Shown here in pieces: positions 1-13,000 of a DNA stretch of 64,000 nt. The DNA is taken from contig CM060731.1 in NCBI GenBank assembly GCA_030704615.1, positions 82,998,756 to 83,062,755 on the forward strand, in the 5' to 3' direction. Within the stretch, counting starts at the first letter, position 1, and each line of letters opens with the position of its first letter. The position numbers and the translations under genes were made by a program. This DNA is from Takakia lepidozioides. Taxonomy: Eukaryota; Streptophyta; Takakiopsida; Takakiales; Takakiaceae. The notes under the pieces were generated by a model. The model was not told the origin of the DNA. It ran no database searches and was given only the letters and a program-made list of their open reading frames with translations.

Positions 1-3000
1 TATATATCGGTGAGATTTTGAACAGTTTTCCCCCTCTTTTGTGGGTCAAGAATCTTCACTATTCCGTCAAAAGTAACCTACACATCGCAACAAAAACTTG
101 TCAACTTTGTGATAAAGACGCCAACTTGGACTTGTTAAACTGCTTGAAGTGATCCAATGCTAGAAAGGAAAAGGCAGTCATGCATTCAAAACCTATTCAT
201 CATACAAGATCCATATACCTGAGTTACCTTCTGCCATGACCGCTACTCATATTAAGCTGTCCATAACAAAGTGAGAACTACACCCACTTGTATTGGCCCT
301 TAGACATTATGGCTGACAAACCACCCCTCTGACTATCATTACTGCAGGCGCCCATGGCGGGGTCCTTTGCCCAAATATCTGCACTCTAAAACTGAACCTT
401 GGTCTAACCCACACCTCAACCACAGCCTACCTCGGTGCCCTCCACTTGACATCAGAGGACACTTTATAACATCCGCGCAATAATATCAGTCTTTATGTTT
501 GCGGATAACTTTTGTAGGCATAACAGAGACTCTATAAACTTATCTGGAAAACTTGGATCAATTATTTAATGCAAGGTAAGTGTTACTACCGGCATCAGGT
601 CAATGGCCACAAGGTTACCGCAAATAACGTCTTATGAGTACATTCCTCCCCTCTCTTTTGAACAGCAAATAGAAGCAGGGAGGAAAGGGGGATTGCAAAT
701 GACCGTTATGTGGGCACCTTGGAGACAATAAAAATTTCCTGATGCATTGTCCTGGGTTATACTCTCTCCAGAGGGATGCCCACCAATCCATTAAGGGCTT
801 TTGTGCCTGTATGACTAATAACAGATATCCTAAGTTCAGTGACCTTGATATCTTGGAAGCAGGATCACCCTGTCAAATAGGCTCAAACAGGCTCTGTCTT
901 GGCGGTAGAGAGAGATTCTCAAAGATCTGAGTCTAAGTCCGCAAGTCTTGGCCCTACTGGATAAATGTGACTTAGAGGCTGTAGTGTGCAAAGCCATGTC
1001 TGTTGCCAGGAAATTGTCTGATGAAAATGGAGTTAGGCAGGAGTTTACGTACAGTGGTGGAGCGACAGGTTTGAAAAGGTGAGGCTATCTTTATTTATAG
1101 CCATTCATTTTGATTTCTAGGGTTGCATCCCAGGTGCAGCATGTGTGCTTCTGTAGCGGAAGCAGATAGATGTCGGGTTGGACACTACCCAGAAAGACAA
1201 GGAGCTGATTTCCCTTGTTGGCATGCCCTTGAAATTATAAAAGGGAATCGAATGCCCAATGGGATGCTAGCACAATCCTTTCAAGCTGTATAGAAGACCC
1301 TTTGACAAAAGAAAATCTTTGAACTCAACACCTTGCTTCCATTTTGTCCCATAAGCTCTTTGAGCTTTCCACGGACGTTATAAAGTACTATGTCATTTCA
1401 TTTCTCTTATCAGATCTCTTCTACGCTGCAACGTCTTTCTGCAACGCCATGTTAGCAAAACCAAGATCATGGTTTTCGATGGTGGGCTCCCACAATAGAG
1501 ACTGGCAAATGGGGAAACCTGCAACAGAGAAGCGCCTATGCCCAGCTTGCATAGGCGAGTTATCCTACGGACAGGCAAGCAGCAGCAGGCCTTGAGAAGA
1601 CCAGGGAGTGTGCTAGAAGGTAGTCTAACGAGTTGCTTCCATCCTGCAGCACTCCACTTTCGTGCTTCACTTCTACATGCAACTGATACAAAAGCTGCTT
1701 GCAAAAGAAGGTGCAAAGCCGAGGGGAAGAATTTGCGAGTGACATGTCAGCTCCAGATCATAGGGAGAAGAGCAGTGCAGTAGCATTATCAGCAGTCAGT
1801 GATCTGGGTTGGACCATAAACGAAGGACGCAGGGCAATTGACAATTCCTAGAAGCCCTGGCTTATTTTCTCATTTGGGAGACGACCAGGGAAGAGCTGAA
1901 GGAGCGGTCACAATACTGAAGAACTATGGCTGGAAAACATGGCTGGGTTAAATCTGTCCAATATTATCAAACGTGGGGCCTATTTTATTCTTCTCTTAAC
2001 GACTGCGATATAAAAAATACAGTCTATAACCCAGAGTTTTGACAGTCTATAATATACAAGTATAAGTGTTACTTCTCAATTTCCAGTACCTTGGTAAGTA
2101 TTACACGTCTAAGTGCTGCAATCCCATTGTGACGTGTTATCCCTCCACCTATCATACATTTATTTTATTCTTGAGCATTTATAGAGGGTGGTAAATTGGC
2201 TTCTTGTCAAACCATCTGATCAAGATTCACCAGTAAAAGCCCTTCAGGGTCAATGCAGAAGCTCCAGCAACCACTAGTTGAAATAAACCAATTTAGAGAA
2301 TGAGAGAGAGAGAGAGATAGTGAGAGAGAGTTACTTACCACATTCAGAAGGCCAAAGTAGGCAGTGGGGCCGAAAGGATGGTGGCACACAATGAGGCTCC
2401 CCACGATGTTCATGCACTATTACTATGTCGGTAAAATCATTCCCACAACACGATTCTACTATTTCTGATATCACCTACAAGTCGACATCCACGCCATTAA
2501 CATTTGCAGCAACTAAATGAGATTTCTTTGACACATGACACCAAAACATGAAAGTAGCCTTTTCAGATTCGATGTATCTAACTTTAAATGTTTTAAGCCA
2601 TTATAGATTGCAAGCCCTCCCTTGCTAGAGCAGTGACTTTTCCATACCATAAGTCTAGAGTGGGTCTTGTGACCTCAGCTTCTCCTGGGGAATCTACGGG
2701 CGGGGAGCCTACCTTTGAACAATAAACAGCAAAGATGGAAAAGGACACATTTATTGCCGCTTATGTGGGCAGCCTGAAGACAATATCCATTTCTGATATG
2801 GTATCTTGAGGCTGAGCCTCAAGCCCTGGCACGGTTGGGGTCTAAGTGCAGGGCAGCTCTCACAGCAGATTGATGCTTGTATGAAGGTCAGTTCGCTAGC
2901 AGTCTCCAAGAAACATCAGATTCCAAAAGTAAAGGCTTTCTTTACTTGTGTGTGGCCTCACATATAATGAAGTCCTCAACACTGGAATTTGTAGCAGGTA

Positions 3001-4326
3001 TACTGGTGTATCTCATCCATAACATATCATACAAAACGTATGAGCCATCAACTATGATTACACTTTACATCCATCAGACCAAGCTGAGGGACATCATGGT
3101 TTGCATCCTTGTGAAGACCCTAAACTCAATTTACCTGAGGAAACAGTCAGACAGACTCCCCAATACAGTCCTTGGAAAAATTTCAGTGTTGATGTATTTG
3201 ATGCTACCAAGAATCCATAAAGACTGAAAAGTCTGCTATATTAGAGTAATCACTCACCTCATTGTTTTTACCCCATGTCAAGAGCTTCAGTTTTGCCACT
3301 GGAACCACCTTGATTCATTGCATTTCCCCTCATCGTCTCAACAGTGCATATGGCTATCCTTATGCTAGTAGGTGAGTTTATGCCACTCCTTGAACAGCTC
3401 CATCTGTACCTAAATTCTGCTCTGGTTTCATTATCTCCCTCTTCCCCTCCGAACAACTATGGTTATACTGCTAACTGCATGCTTAGGTCAACCCTGTACA
3501 AGATACAAGATTTCCCTCACTATGAAGTCCAAAAACAAGATTACCATCAACTGAGTACATTAAAGACTATATACCAGGAAGCGGGACTCTTCATCCCTCA
3601 CAATCGCTCTCTAAGTTCATAGCTGATTCAGTAATATAATAAAGTAATCTCCACACACTTAAGCAATGGCCCAGTGAGATATACAATAAGGTCCAACAAC
3701 CGAGAAACAGGCTCAGACTCAAAACAGTTGAGTCTGGATCAAGAGGAAATGTGATGGTGCCTTCTTTGAAGGCTGTTGTTGTCTATATATTTGTGGTGTA
3801 GTCTGGAATAGACCGATCCTTTCTTGTCAAGACAAGACAAGCCCTATCTTGTGTGTGTGTGTTGGAAGCTTACCTATGTGAGGCACATCATTCTTCAGAT
3901 AAGTTTCTCGAGTTTTTCAATTGCTCAAATCACATCAGGATGTGACTTGAACATATGAAAAGCTAGTTCTCATTTTCATAGATTCTTGTGCAATCAAAAC
4001 TCACATTGGATTGGATCATCTCGGATTGGATCATCGGATTGAGTCATAAGAGCTATGTTCAGGACCTTGTTTTGATTCCCTCCTTCCCCTAATAAGTGCA
4101 CCAAGTGCTGGCACGGATATGTTAGCTCTCTTCTCTTTCCGTAAGACCTAACCTCATGCAAACTTACCCTCATCAGCTGCATATGTGAATGCAGATTAAG
4201 AGACGTGACACATAGTTCTGACAAATACCAGTGCGAATGTGCTGATTGTGCAAAACGATAGGGGGTGGCGTAGGAGCAACTGTTGAGCTCCAATCAGGTC
4301 ACATGGCCAAGGATGCATATTGGCAG
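1..4326. other. Intergenic DNA with degenerate dispersed repeats
   Basis: No convincing coding exon was found; open frames here are short and lack coherent splice signals or recognisable motifs. A stretch near 690-760 resembles one near 2745-2815 (both share TTATGTGGGCA and AGACAATA), suggesting two decayed copies of one repeat. A segment near 1351-1400 (CATAAGCTCTTTG...TTATAAAG) recurs near 22,078-22,125. A short GA microsatellite lies at about 2300-2332. Function unknown. Confidence 0.5.
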
Positions 4327-4964
4327 TAACTGTCCGAGGCGAGAGCTTGTTTGCATACAAGGCTGAGCAGTTTGTGGCATCTGGTACAACCAATCGGTAC
4401 ACCCATGCGATGATGTGGAAAGATGGCAAGGGCTGGAGTTTGGAGTTCGAAGATAGGAAACAGTGGCAGGTCTTCGAAGAAATGCATGAGGAGTGCTTCC
4501 AACGGAACTCCAAGGCAGTTGCAGTGCGTCAGATCCCTATACCTGGGGTGAAGCATATTGAAGATTTTGTGCCAAAGAGTCCAGGGCCTCGTTCTGTACG
4601 TCCTCTTTCCAGATATATCTTCCAGGAGGAGGGTGAAGCTGAGATGGCACTTGCGAAGTCACGAGTGGTCTATGACATGGACAGTGAGGATGAGCTGTGG
4701 CTAACCCAAGTCAATAGTGAGAGGGTGGGTGCTCGAGGCACGAGGTCTCGGCCCCTCATTGCTGGGGAGATCTTGGAGAGACTCATGGACAAGCTAGAGA
4801 AGGGTGCGTTCTCTGAGCAGCAGGGTGAAGTGGAACTTGTTTCAGCTGATATGGCAGCAGAGCTCTGTCATGGGCTGGCCTCGCAAGAGGTTATTAAGGC
4901 CATCCATACCCAGTGGTAAGCCAAGAGGCTGCGGAAAGGCATGGCCTTGGTGCGGCATTTTCAG
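4327..4964 (+). pseudogene. Orphan exon of a plant Enhancer-of-Polycomb-like (EPL) gene with an in-frame stop
   Basis: The translation carries plant EPL hallmarks. First comes a block with QFVASGTTNRYTHAM and EFEDRKQW...EMHEEC, then the EPC block with IPIPGVKHIEDFV and AKSRVVYDMDSEDE. EPC proteins are chromatin-associated subunits of NuA4-type histone acetyltransferase complexes. The exon has a plausible acceptor (CAG at 4324-4326) and a strong donor (CAG/GTATGT after 4964). At 4917-4919 the frame meets TAA, after which the conserved continuation AKRLRKGMALVRHFQ follows in the same frame. EPC proteins keep an aromatic-to-Lys-Arg stretch uninterrupted here, so the TAA looks like a nonsense mutation. 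GTAAGC at 4916 could instead be a cryptic donor. No flanking EPC exons were found within several kb, so a captured or broken gene fragment is the best reading. Confidence 0.8.
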
Positions 4965-6111
4965 GTATGTCATTGTCGTAAGGTAGGTCCGAGTCATTGG
5001 TATATACTTCATCCACTGCTAAATTTGATAAGCACTTAACTCTCTGGTCGTGTCCTGGTGAAATCTGATAAGTGACGGAGTAATTATTGTTATTCACTGT
5101 ATGTCCCCGAGTGTTTTGGCCCTACATGCCCATAGTTTATTTTATTCATATATAAGCTAGGTGGCCAAAAATTGTATACAAACAAATGGAAAATAGGTTT
5201 ATCTCCACAGGGACTCAAATAATAAAGAATTTCTAGTGTAACCAAGAGAAAGTGAGAAGCTGGCCATAGGTTATGGGCTCCTCCGCACACCTCCGCGTCT
5301 CCTTAAGAACCTTCAGGTGTGTGGTGACTGCCACACTACTACCAAGTTCATCTCAAAGATTGTTGGGCGAAAAATTGTTGTACATGATGCAAATCGCTTT
5401 CATAACTTCCAAGATAGGGTTTGTTCTTGTGGGGAGTATTGGTGGTTCTCCCAACAGATGGAGAGGAATATATAGCTTGTAAATTGTAAACAAAGAAGAG
5501 TGAATGAATGGAACATGCCATTGTCTTTCAGATATATGCCATCACGTGTCGTTGATGATGTAATCCAAACTTGACCATAATCACAAAAGTACATGTTTTT
5601 GAAAATTTGACCTTGGCCCACCCTTCAACTATAATAAATGGTTGTATTTAATGAAGACAGTTTATGGAGTGTTTTGGTTTTCATATTATAAAGGATTTTA
5701 TGAAAATGACTGTTATTGGTAGGTTGATAAAATACATAAAATTTAGTTTAATGAATAAAAATGTTAAAAAAACTCTCACACTAGATTCTTTATCATAATA
5801 GCAAGGGAGGGCCAAGTCCCTTATTCCAATTATGTTACAAAATCTAACAGATAATGAGTCCATAACAAGTTTTGTATGGACTGTAACAAAAGCTTATGGA
5901 CTTTTCATAAAGTCCATCACTTCTAGAGATAATGGTTTTTGGCGGCAAGTCTGAGAAGGTAGATACTACATGTAGATAGGTACAATGTTGTGAGTCATTT
6001 TTAACAAATTTAATAGAAATATAAGATTGTAGATCAAAACCAACAAACTATGTATAGGAAAAATGACACAGTTACGTCAAAAAATGGACATTGTAGGCTA
6101 CAATCACCCAA
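4965..6111. other. Non-coding stretch, nothing recognised
   Basis: AT-rich DNA with only short random frames. No EPC downstream exon and no repeat boundary could be recognised here. Confidence 0.4.
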
Positions 6112-6540
6112 ATACAGATATATCTGGGGAGATCAGAGCAAGCTCGGGGCATGACACGGCGTGAGTTGGCTATCAGACTACAGCTGGATCATCCCACAGA
6201 TGGCTCAGTGATGCGAGCCAAGGTCATTCTGACAGATGCGGTCTTTTACGATATCCTAGTTGGTGGGGCAGTATTGTACCCCATGGGCTTCACCTTGGAT
6301 TTTTGAGAGGATACAGCCTCCTATAGGTCTGAATGGCAGTCAGGGGAGGGCCGGCGTGTGCAACTCCCTGTGACATTCATTGGGGGAGTTGCGATTGCCC
6401 AGCAGGGCAAGATATTGATACTAGCAGCATTCACAGCTGCAGTGAGTTGGCTTGGAAAGCTGTTGGAGGGCAATGCCCATGGAGAGGATGTGCTACCTCC
6501 AGCAGAGCATGATGACATGCATGGGGATGGTGTGGAATAA
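6112..6540 (+). pseudogene. Decayed aspartic-protease fragment of the DNMT-bearing LTR family
   Basis: The translation (MTRRELAIRL, DHPTDGS.MRAK, VGGAVLYPMGFTLDF, FIGGVA.AQ.GK, LLEGNAH) matches almost collinearly the C-terminal part of the protease ORF at 39,102-39,683 on the minus strand. An in-frame TGA at about 6305 interrupts it. The N-terminal part with the catalytic LDSGAQ motif is missing, and no gag, methyltransferase or LTR was recognised alongside. This is a short truncated relic in the opposite orientation to the larger copy, showing that the family is repetitive in this genome. Confidence 0.8.
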
Positions 6541-6783
6541 TCTATTATGGTATATAATAGACATGTCTGGTTTGGGATTTCCAGCAAGCCTGGTGGGTAG
6601 AGAGAAGAGAAGAACGAAGGGGTTATGTACTAAAGCCAAGGCAGGAGCAGAAATCCAAAGTAATTGAGGGGGAAAGTATCAAGTGAAGAGAAGAAGGGTT
6701 GAGAGATTGGTCAGAGGGGTGATGTGGTGGTTACCTGTACATAGCTCGAACTTCAATTGACAGAGATGGAGCTGTATTATACC

Positions 6784-7211
6784 TTGCTGGATAGACTGTG
6801 GTACCGTGGATGGAGACTGACGGGTGGTGATTTGTTGGTGGAGTCCGTCGTGGTCAGCAGAGAGCGATGAGAGGGATGTATGGAGTGGTTGAGAGGAGTG
6901 ATGTTGGCCAGTGTTGGGGCCCCATCTGAGACAGAAATATTTCGTATTAGATGGTGATGTCGGTAGATAATAGGCGTGATAAAACTTTGTGTTGTTGTGC
7001 CACGCACGGTGAGCCCTTCGATGGCGGTGCTGGTCTCGGGTGACTGGACATAGAACGTAGATAACGAGGACCACACTAAAGGTATCAAAAGAAAGATTAG
7101 AACAAGCGCCGCACAACGCTTGTGAGGATTATGGGCAGATCGAGGGGGGGAGCAAGAGGATCGTCTCGGGACCCCGAGAGATATGAGAGCAGAGGCCATG
7201 ACGGCGGCCAT
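6784..7211 (-). CDS. Candidate first exon of a type II membrane protein (weak)
   Basis: An ATG at 7211 opens a frame with a basic N-terminus, a hydrophobic segment (CAALVLIFLLIPLVW) and then a lumenal-type stretch with three N-glycosylation sequons (NIS, NIT, NHS). It ends at a consensus donor (CAAG/GTATAA near 6784). This layout is typical of Golgi glycosyltransferase first exons, but no catalytic domain is visible. Downstream minus-strand exons would have to lie at lower coordinates, where only the EPC exon and a retroelement relic are seen. It could be a broken gene or chance. Confidence 0.25.
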
Positions 7212-7514
7212 GGCTAAGAGTAGAAACCAAGGCAAAGTAACGGAATCGCTAAAAAGAAGAGTAAATAACATATGTTGGCCAAAGATATAGCGGAACCCTA
7301 GATAGTAAGTCATGATTAACGAATTTGACTACTAAGATGAGGAGAGGGCAGAGTTCCGCCCTTGCGAGCAGCGACTTTTTCGATCCATGGTGAAAGAACC
7401 TACGAAATGTAAACAACTATTGTCAAGCCTTTTGTTGTGAGTTCAATTATTTGGAAATTTTATATTTTTGGAACTGGCTTAATTAATTTTCATTCTAAAA
7501 TTCATCGTTGAAGT

Positions 7515-7730
7515 TTGGACATTGGAGAAAATGTAAATTTTGATGGTCTACGGACACCCTCTACCTTATCAGATCAGCCCATACCTAGGTCATTAGATGG
7601 TGCCACGACTTTAAATGGAGAAGAGCTGGATGTGTTGGCTACCATTCAAGCTAGTTTTGTATGGCCAAACATTGTTCCAGTTGAGGAAAGTGCTTCAGAG
7701 AATGAATACTGTGATTCAGATTCAGAATAA
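7515..7730 (+). CDS. Candidate terminal exon with acidic C-terminus (weak)
   Basis: The open frame ends in an acidic tail (SENEYCDSDSE) and is preceded by a possible acceptor (TTGAAG). It reads like coding sequence, but it has no recognised domain and no connected exon. It could be the remnant of a transposase or an unknown plant gene. Confidence 0.2.
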   Translation: MDIGENVNFDGLRTPSTLSDQPIPRSLDGATTLNGEELDVLATIQASFVWPNIVPVEESASENEYCDSDSE

Positions 7731-7851
7731 AGTTGATTGTTTGGAACCATCTGTTCAATAGCATCATCCTACAATGATTTGGACACTTGTATGTTTTTTA
7801 AAGTCTGCCACAGGTGCACAAACTACTTAAACATTTTCATGTATCACCACA

Positions 7852-8249
7852 GAAGTGGTACCAGTCACTGGGGTGTCTTTAACCACTCACAATCTACCAT
7901 CATCCAAGTGATACCAATCACTGCGGTGTCTTTAACCACTCACTATGTACCACTGTCCAAGTGGTACTAATCACTGAGGTGTCTTTAACCACTCACAATC
8001 TACGTCACTGTCCCCGTCCACGTGGAATATTATATTTATTAACTAAAATGTATTATCAAATGATAAATCCTAAATAAAAAATTACATTATTACACGTGGA
8101 GTAGTAAGTGGTTGACAATCATTGAGGTGTCTTTAACCACTCACGATTTGCCACTCCCCGTTCACAAGGAATATTATATTTATTAACTAAAATATATTAT
8201 CAAATAATACATCCTAAATAAAAATTACAATATTACACGTGGAGTAGTA
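7852..8249. repeat. Composite tandem repeat (GTCTTTAACCACTCAC units)
   Basis: The phrase GTGTCTTTAACCACTCAC occurs four times. Three copies are spaced about 60 bp apart (7873, 7929 and 7979), and then a fourth stands within a larger unit. Two larger units of about 140 bp (about 7972-8115 and 8120-8249) share a nearly identical AT-rich half (AATATTATATTTATTAACTA...CACGTGGAGTAGTAAGTGG). Non-coding; it abuts the MITE-like element that follows. Confidence 0.7.
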
Positions 8250-9049
8250 AGTGGTTCAAACCAATGTTGTACTGGTATGTGCCAATCTGCCAGATATGTG
8301 CACTGGTATGAGTAAGGGTATTGTACAACATACCAGTTGCGTATATCCCGAATATATCCTTGACCCGGGTTTTGAATATTGGAGGTCTACCCCCTACCTA
8401 CCATACCAGTCTAAGTATGAACTATTTTCATACTGGGCTTGAGACCCGTATTGAGGATTGATGAATCCAAGCTAGCATGGGTATTTGTGATACAATTTTT
8501 TTGTGCTTATCCTCATTCACATTTGTGTAATGTAAAAAATAGCACTATATCTTTGGGCTCCCAGCCGCTGACATCACTGATTTGAGCCGATGGCATCATG
8601 TATCCCAACCACTACAGCATGGATCACCATAATATAATCATGTACCAAATTAACCATGTATCAAAAATATAAATTTATAAATAACAACACCGGGGATTTG
8701 TGGTTTGCATAAAAGACATGTAAAAATAACATGAAGTTAACCTTATAATACCATAATATATAATGTAATTGTCAAAGATACCATCCATTAAAAATATAAC
8801 CATACCATTATACATACTGCCCCAATATGTCATTTGAGTTTTTGTCATACCCATGCTTAGGACCAGGGTATCTCAAAATTTGAAATACCCATACCCATCC
8901 TATAACCTACCCGGCCAGTCCTAATCTACCCGGGCCCTACCAGTTGGACCCAACAGCCAAGTTGGACCTACTAGGACTAGTGGGGTATGCCAAAATGGAG
9001 GGTATGCCAAAATGGACTACCGATACAACACAGTTGGTTCAAACCACTT
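8250..9049. mobile_element. MITE-like element with ~30-bp terminal inverted repeats
   Basis: The left end (8250-8277, AAGTGGTTCAAACCAATGTT...) and the right end (9018-9049) are inverted copies. The reverse complement of the right end reads AAGTGGTTTGAACCAACTG..., with a few mismatches and small gaps. The interior is about 0.8 kb, lacks an ORF of note and repeats TACCAGTATG-like motifs. No target-site duplication is obvious. A non-autonomous DNA transposon is the simplest reading, but the left end overlaps a motif used in the adjacent tandem array, so the boundary is uncertain. Confidence 0.45.
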
Positions 9050-12000
9050 CCAACCACTCCATCTGATGCCACCGTGGCATTTCATCTGGATTGACTACTT
9101 GCCAATGGTTACCATTACTGTGAGTGGTTTATAGAGTGATAAAATACAAGAGTGGTTAAATGGGCCAATGGTTATTCCGCGTTTTCCTTCTAGTGCAAGC
9201 TCACTCTTTTGTGGTTTGCAGGTCACTCCCCAGCAGAAGCAAAACCAGAAAGTAATAATACTAGTAATAAATGCAGGTTATCCATCACTGTCGACAATGG
9301 GAGTTTGGCTTCAGGTGGGGATTGCGTCTCATTGGGACATGGGATGGAGGTTGGCCGGTCGCAGGCCCCGCAGGCCCTACCCTTCATTGATCACTTGGTC
9401 TTCAAGGCTGCGGGAACAACTATTCTAGGGTCTGGATGGATGGATTTTGGATGGGTGTGGCTGTATGTGTACCTCTGACCCAACTAGAGTTCCCATGTTT
9501 CGACCGTTTAACTACGAAAACTGAGGCAGTGCATGTAAAGTCCAACAAAAAAACACGTAGGTAAGGCGTGACCGTTTTGACATTGGTCGTCTCCATTACC
9601 ACCAACCTCTATGAATAATTAAAAAAACTCAAAAGGATCTATTCACAACCTCATACAATAGGTACTCATATGCGTTGAACTGGTATTTAAATTACACACT
9701 TAAGCTAGTGGACACTACTCTCTTGGATCCTGTCCAATTTAAATCTTCCAGTGTAACTCTGACGCCTAAACCTAAACGCCAATGAGTCAGATGTGCACCA
9801 TGTTCTGCATAAGGTTTCATCATATATTGGATGTAAGCAGATGCACGTGAAAGAAAATGATACTCCATGTCAGACAGGTTTCATGTATCCAACTGGTGGG
9901 AATATCGGCACCCCGCCCCAGTGGGGCCACAAAGAAGTGTGTGGAGATCATTCCTCCAATATAAAAGCTTTTGCATCTTTCTGTTCCCAAGTCCTTCTGA
10001 TGACTCAGATTAGAGGGCCCAGCACTTGATCGCGTGCCATGTACCTTTTGGCTCTCACAAAATCTATCAAGTATTCCGACCACTTGCACCTTTTTCATTG
10101 GACGATCAGATACCACGTGGTGGATTCCCCAGGTCAAAGATGGAATATTCTCACCTAATCCCATATGTCTAAATTGAGTTCAAGACATCCCATAGACGTT
10201 TTCAAAATGGATCCATATATATGACGCCTCTGGAAGGAAGCGTAAATTATAGTGTCTCTTGACCCCAAAGGCTACAGCCCTTCTGGCAGGAAGGTGGACA
10301 CCTTTGTGACACCATTCGGTGGATTGAGCCCACAACCACTTTGGACGTGGTAGGGTAGACAGGCCTATGACCGTTCATCTAATGATGGCGGAAGATCTAA
10401 CGGTGAATTTTTGTCATTTTTACCCCGGATAAAATTGATAAGATGCCCCACATCCAGGGCATCCCAACACACTTGGAAGTGCATGATTTCATGAAGTCCA
10501 CACAAAGTTGTAGGGTTTCAAAGTTGAACCAATCAGAAAGCTTGTGTGAACCTTGGGCCCTATGACCAATCCATCAAACAACTGTTTGCCAAGTGGCAAA
10601 AATGAGCAGTCTTGGGCCCAGCAATGGTAGCTCATGCGGCCTGAGCAGTTACGAGGTGTACTATAACGGTCATAGGGTGTTTTACCCTAGTGCCCATTAC
10701 CACTGGCTACAACTTGGTTGTCAATCCCCTCCCAAAGTTACTGCCAGGGATGATACAAAGTGAAGGTATATTAGTTCGTTTGTTCCCTAGTGCAAATCTC
10801 CCTAGATCTAGGGTTCCAGAATTGTTTCCCCCCCTTTCCCTCACATAATGCGGTGGGAAATTGTGATGGGGGAACATGATCTGGAGCGGGACCCATGGGG
10901 GGATCTGAGGTGAGGCCATTTCCACATATGGATGGGTACTAGTGCCCCTCAAAGATGTAGTAGGGAATCCCAACGAGAGCATAATAACCAGGAGAATACA
11001 GTATAACCAAGCCGCAAACCCCCATAGGCTCTCCATTGAAGCAACAATTTTGACAAGCTGCCACGTAGTTTATACTTAAGAGTTTTTCTTAGACCAATCA
11101 TACTCTTGACACGGTGTAAGGTCCATTGACCACATTTTCTCCATTGACTTCAACATGATGCAAAGTCTCTGCCCTGAAGGGACAGAGCCAATAATTATTT
11201 GTATAATTAGGATAAAGAAACACGGCAATTGTATGAGCCCTTTGCCAAGAGGGTGGAGCCCCAATGGTTATGGGCGAGTACCCCTGAAGCGCCGCGCCTA
11301 GTTCGTTACCCAGCATAAAGAATTTTTTTAAAATACACATGGCAGAAGATGGTGAACCGTAAGCACTTGCCAGCCTGGCAAGATTGTTTCAGCCACTCGA
11401 AGTGCTTCGGCTCTGTAAGCCACTCGCGTGACGTGGCGCTATATGCCAGGAAATAAGGCCACCCAAAATACAAAGGGTTTTTTAAAAAAAAATCTTTACG
11501 TCAAAATGTAGGTAGTCAGTCACGTCCATCGGGAAAGGACAGTAGAGTTAGTTGGGTGAAGGCAGCAAAGCGTGCAGCATGCCTCTGCCAAAGCGAAGCA
11601 TCAGTTTTTGGCCAGCGAGGGACCTGGCCGTGTAACTACTGCCTTCTTATTATTCCCATTCCTCCCAACTTGGAATCTGCGTCAATGATTAGAGCCTCGC
11701 CCCTGTGAATTATGCATCCGATCATACCCCAACCATCCATACAATACACCCATGCGCTCTACATTACTATTCTTTATGCCAATCATTATGTAGTCTAGTC
11801 CCACTTTTTTTATATATGCAACCAGGCTCTACTATGGGCCCCAGCTTGCCTCCATTCAAGGGACAGGACGATGAATAATTTCATCCATAGTACTTGTCAT
11901 CTACGTTCATGTTTTCCCCTCTGGGTACGGGGAACGTATCCGGGGTGAGTGTACCTGGCCGCCCTAAAGCCTACTGGGGGTAGTAGAGGCGGTAGCACCG

Positions 12001-13000
12001 CATTAGGGGCCGTCTAGGGCTGCAGCGCGCCACGTTAGGGCGCTACTATAAATTGGTCTTAGCTTAGATTATATTAAGTGCCTTGCAACACTACACGGAC
12101 AATTTAGGGCACAGGCTTGGGTCTTTAGATTCCGAATGTGTGATCACCCACCTATTGCTTGCTTGCTTACTCTGCCTGCTCCCCACACCCCTCTGGCCCC
12201 ACCCTTGTCGCTACCCTTGTTTGATGCTCCACCACCCTACATCGTTCTATTATTATACGAAATACTAAATAATAAAACAAATCACAATATATTATTACAT
12301 TGGCATATTTAGTCCTGCCGTACATGGTAGGATCCGTAGCGCAGTTTGACTCCCGAATACGAGATACGGTACGCTGCCCGAGTAGGATACGGTGGGCGGT
12401 AAAAGGGTAGCTGGGTTGCCGGCCCACCTACTCGATCACGTGGCTACGTATCCCGACCGCGCGTACACGTACTCCGAACTCGTATAGCGGCGGAGGTAGT
12501 CTACAAGCCAATCGAATCTTTTGTGAGATTATCCGCAGTGAGATACGAAGGTAGGTAGGTAAGTAGGCAGGCAGGCAGGTACCGAGGTGTACCGGAGAGC
12601 ACAAAGCTAAGGATTCCCGAGATACAGCTTACCACGTCAAGTCAAACGGTTTAATGCGCCGGTCCGACGTTGGTCCAACAGCAATACGATCGATGTAATG
12701 AATCAACAATATACCTGGGCCCCAGGGTCGATATGATGTTGTCCAAGTTGGTTGGAGGCGCGGCCGTTGCTAAAGTGGGCGAGCAGCCGCGATAGTGCAA
12801 ACTTCAAAGCAGCCAAAATGTGACGATCCAAATAATTATAGACGGGATTGCGGGCCAGTCATCGCTACTGTTCTGCGCGCATTCAAGCCCATTCAATGCG
12901 CGCTCTTAGTCTGGCGCTAATTAAGTGGCGCCAAACCCTGGCTGGCCGTAGGCCATAGCCGCATACGGTGCCTGCTACGCTCCTCTCCGAGGAGCAGGAG
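9050..13000. other. Intergenic stretch without recognised genes
   Basis: No exon with supporting motifs was found. It contains one copy of a dispersed repeat (11,306-11,392; partner at 27,790-27,897) and a tetranucleotide GGTA/GGCA run at about 12,548-12,588. GC content rises towards the bHLH promoter after 12.4 kb. Confidence 0.4.
11306..11392 (+). repeat. Dispersed repeat, copy 1
   Basis: About 85 bp (ATAAAGAATTTTTTT...ATACACATGGCA...AACCGTA...CTTGCCAGC) match 27,790-27,897 in the same orientation, the latter having an extra ~25 bp. Both are followed by CTTGCCAGC and TGG. Probably part of a non-autonomous element. Confidence 0.5.
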
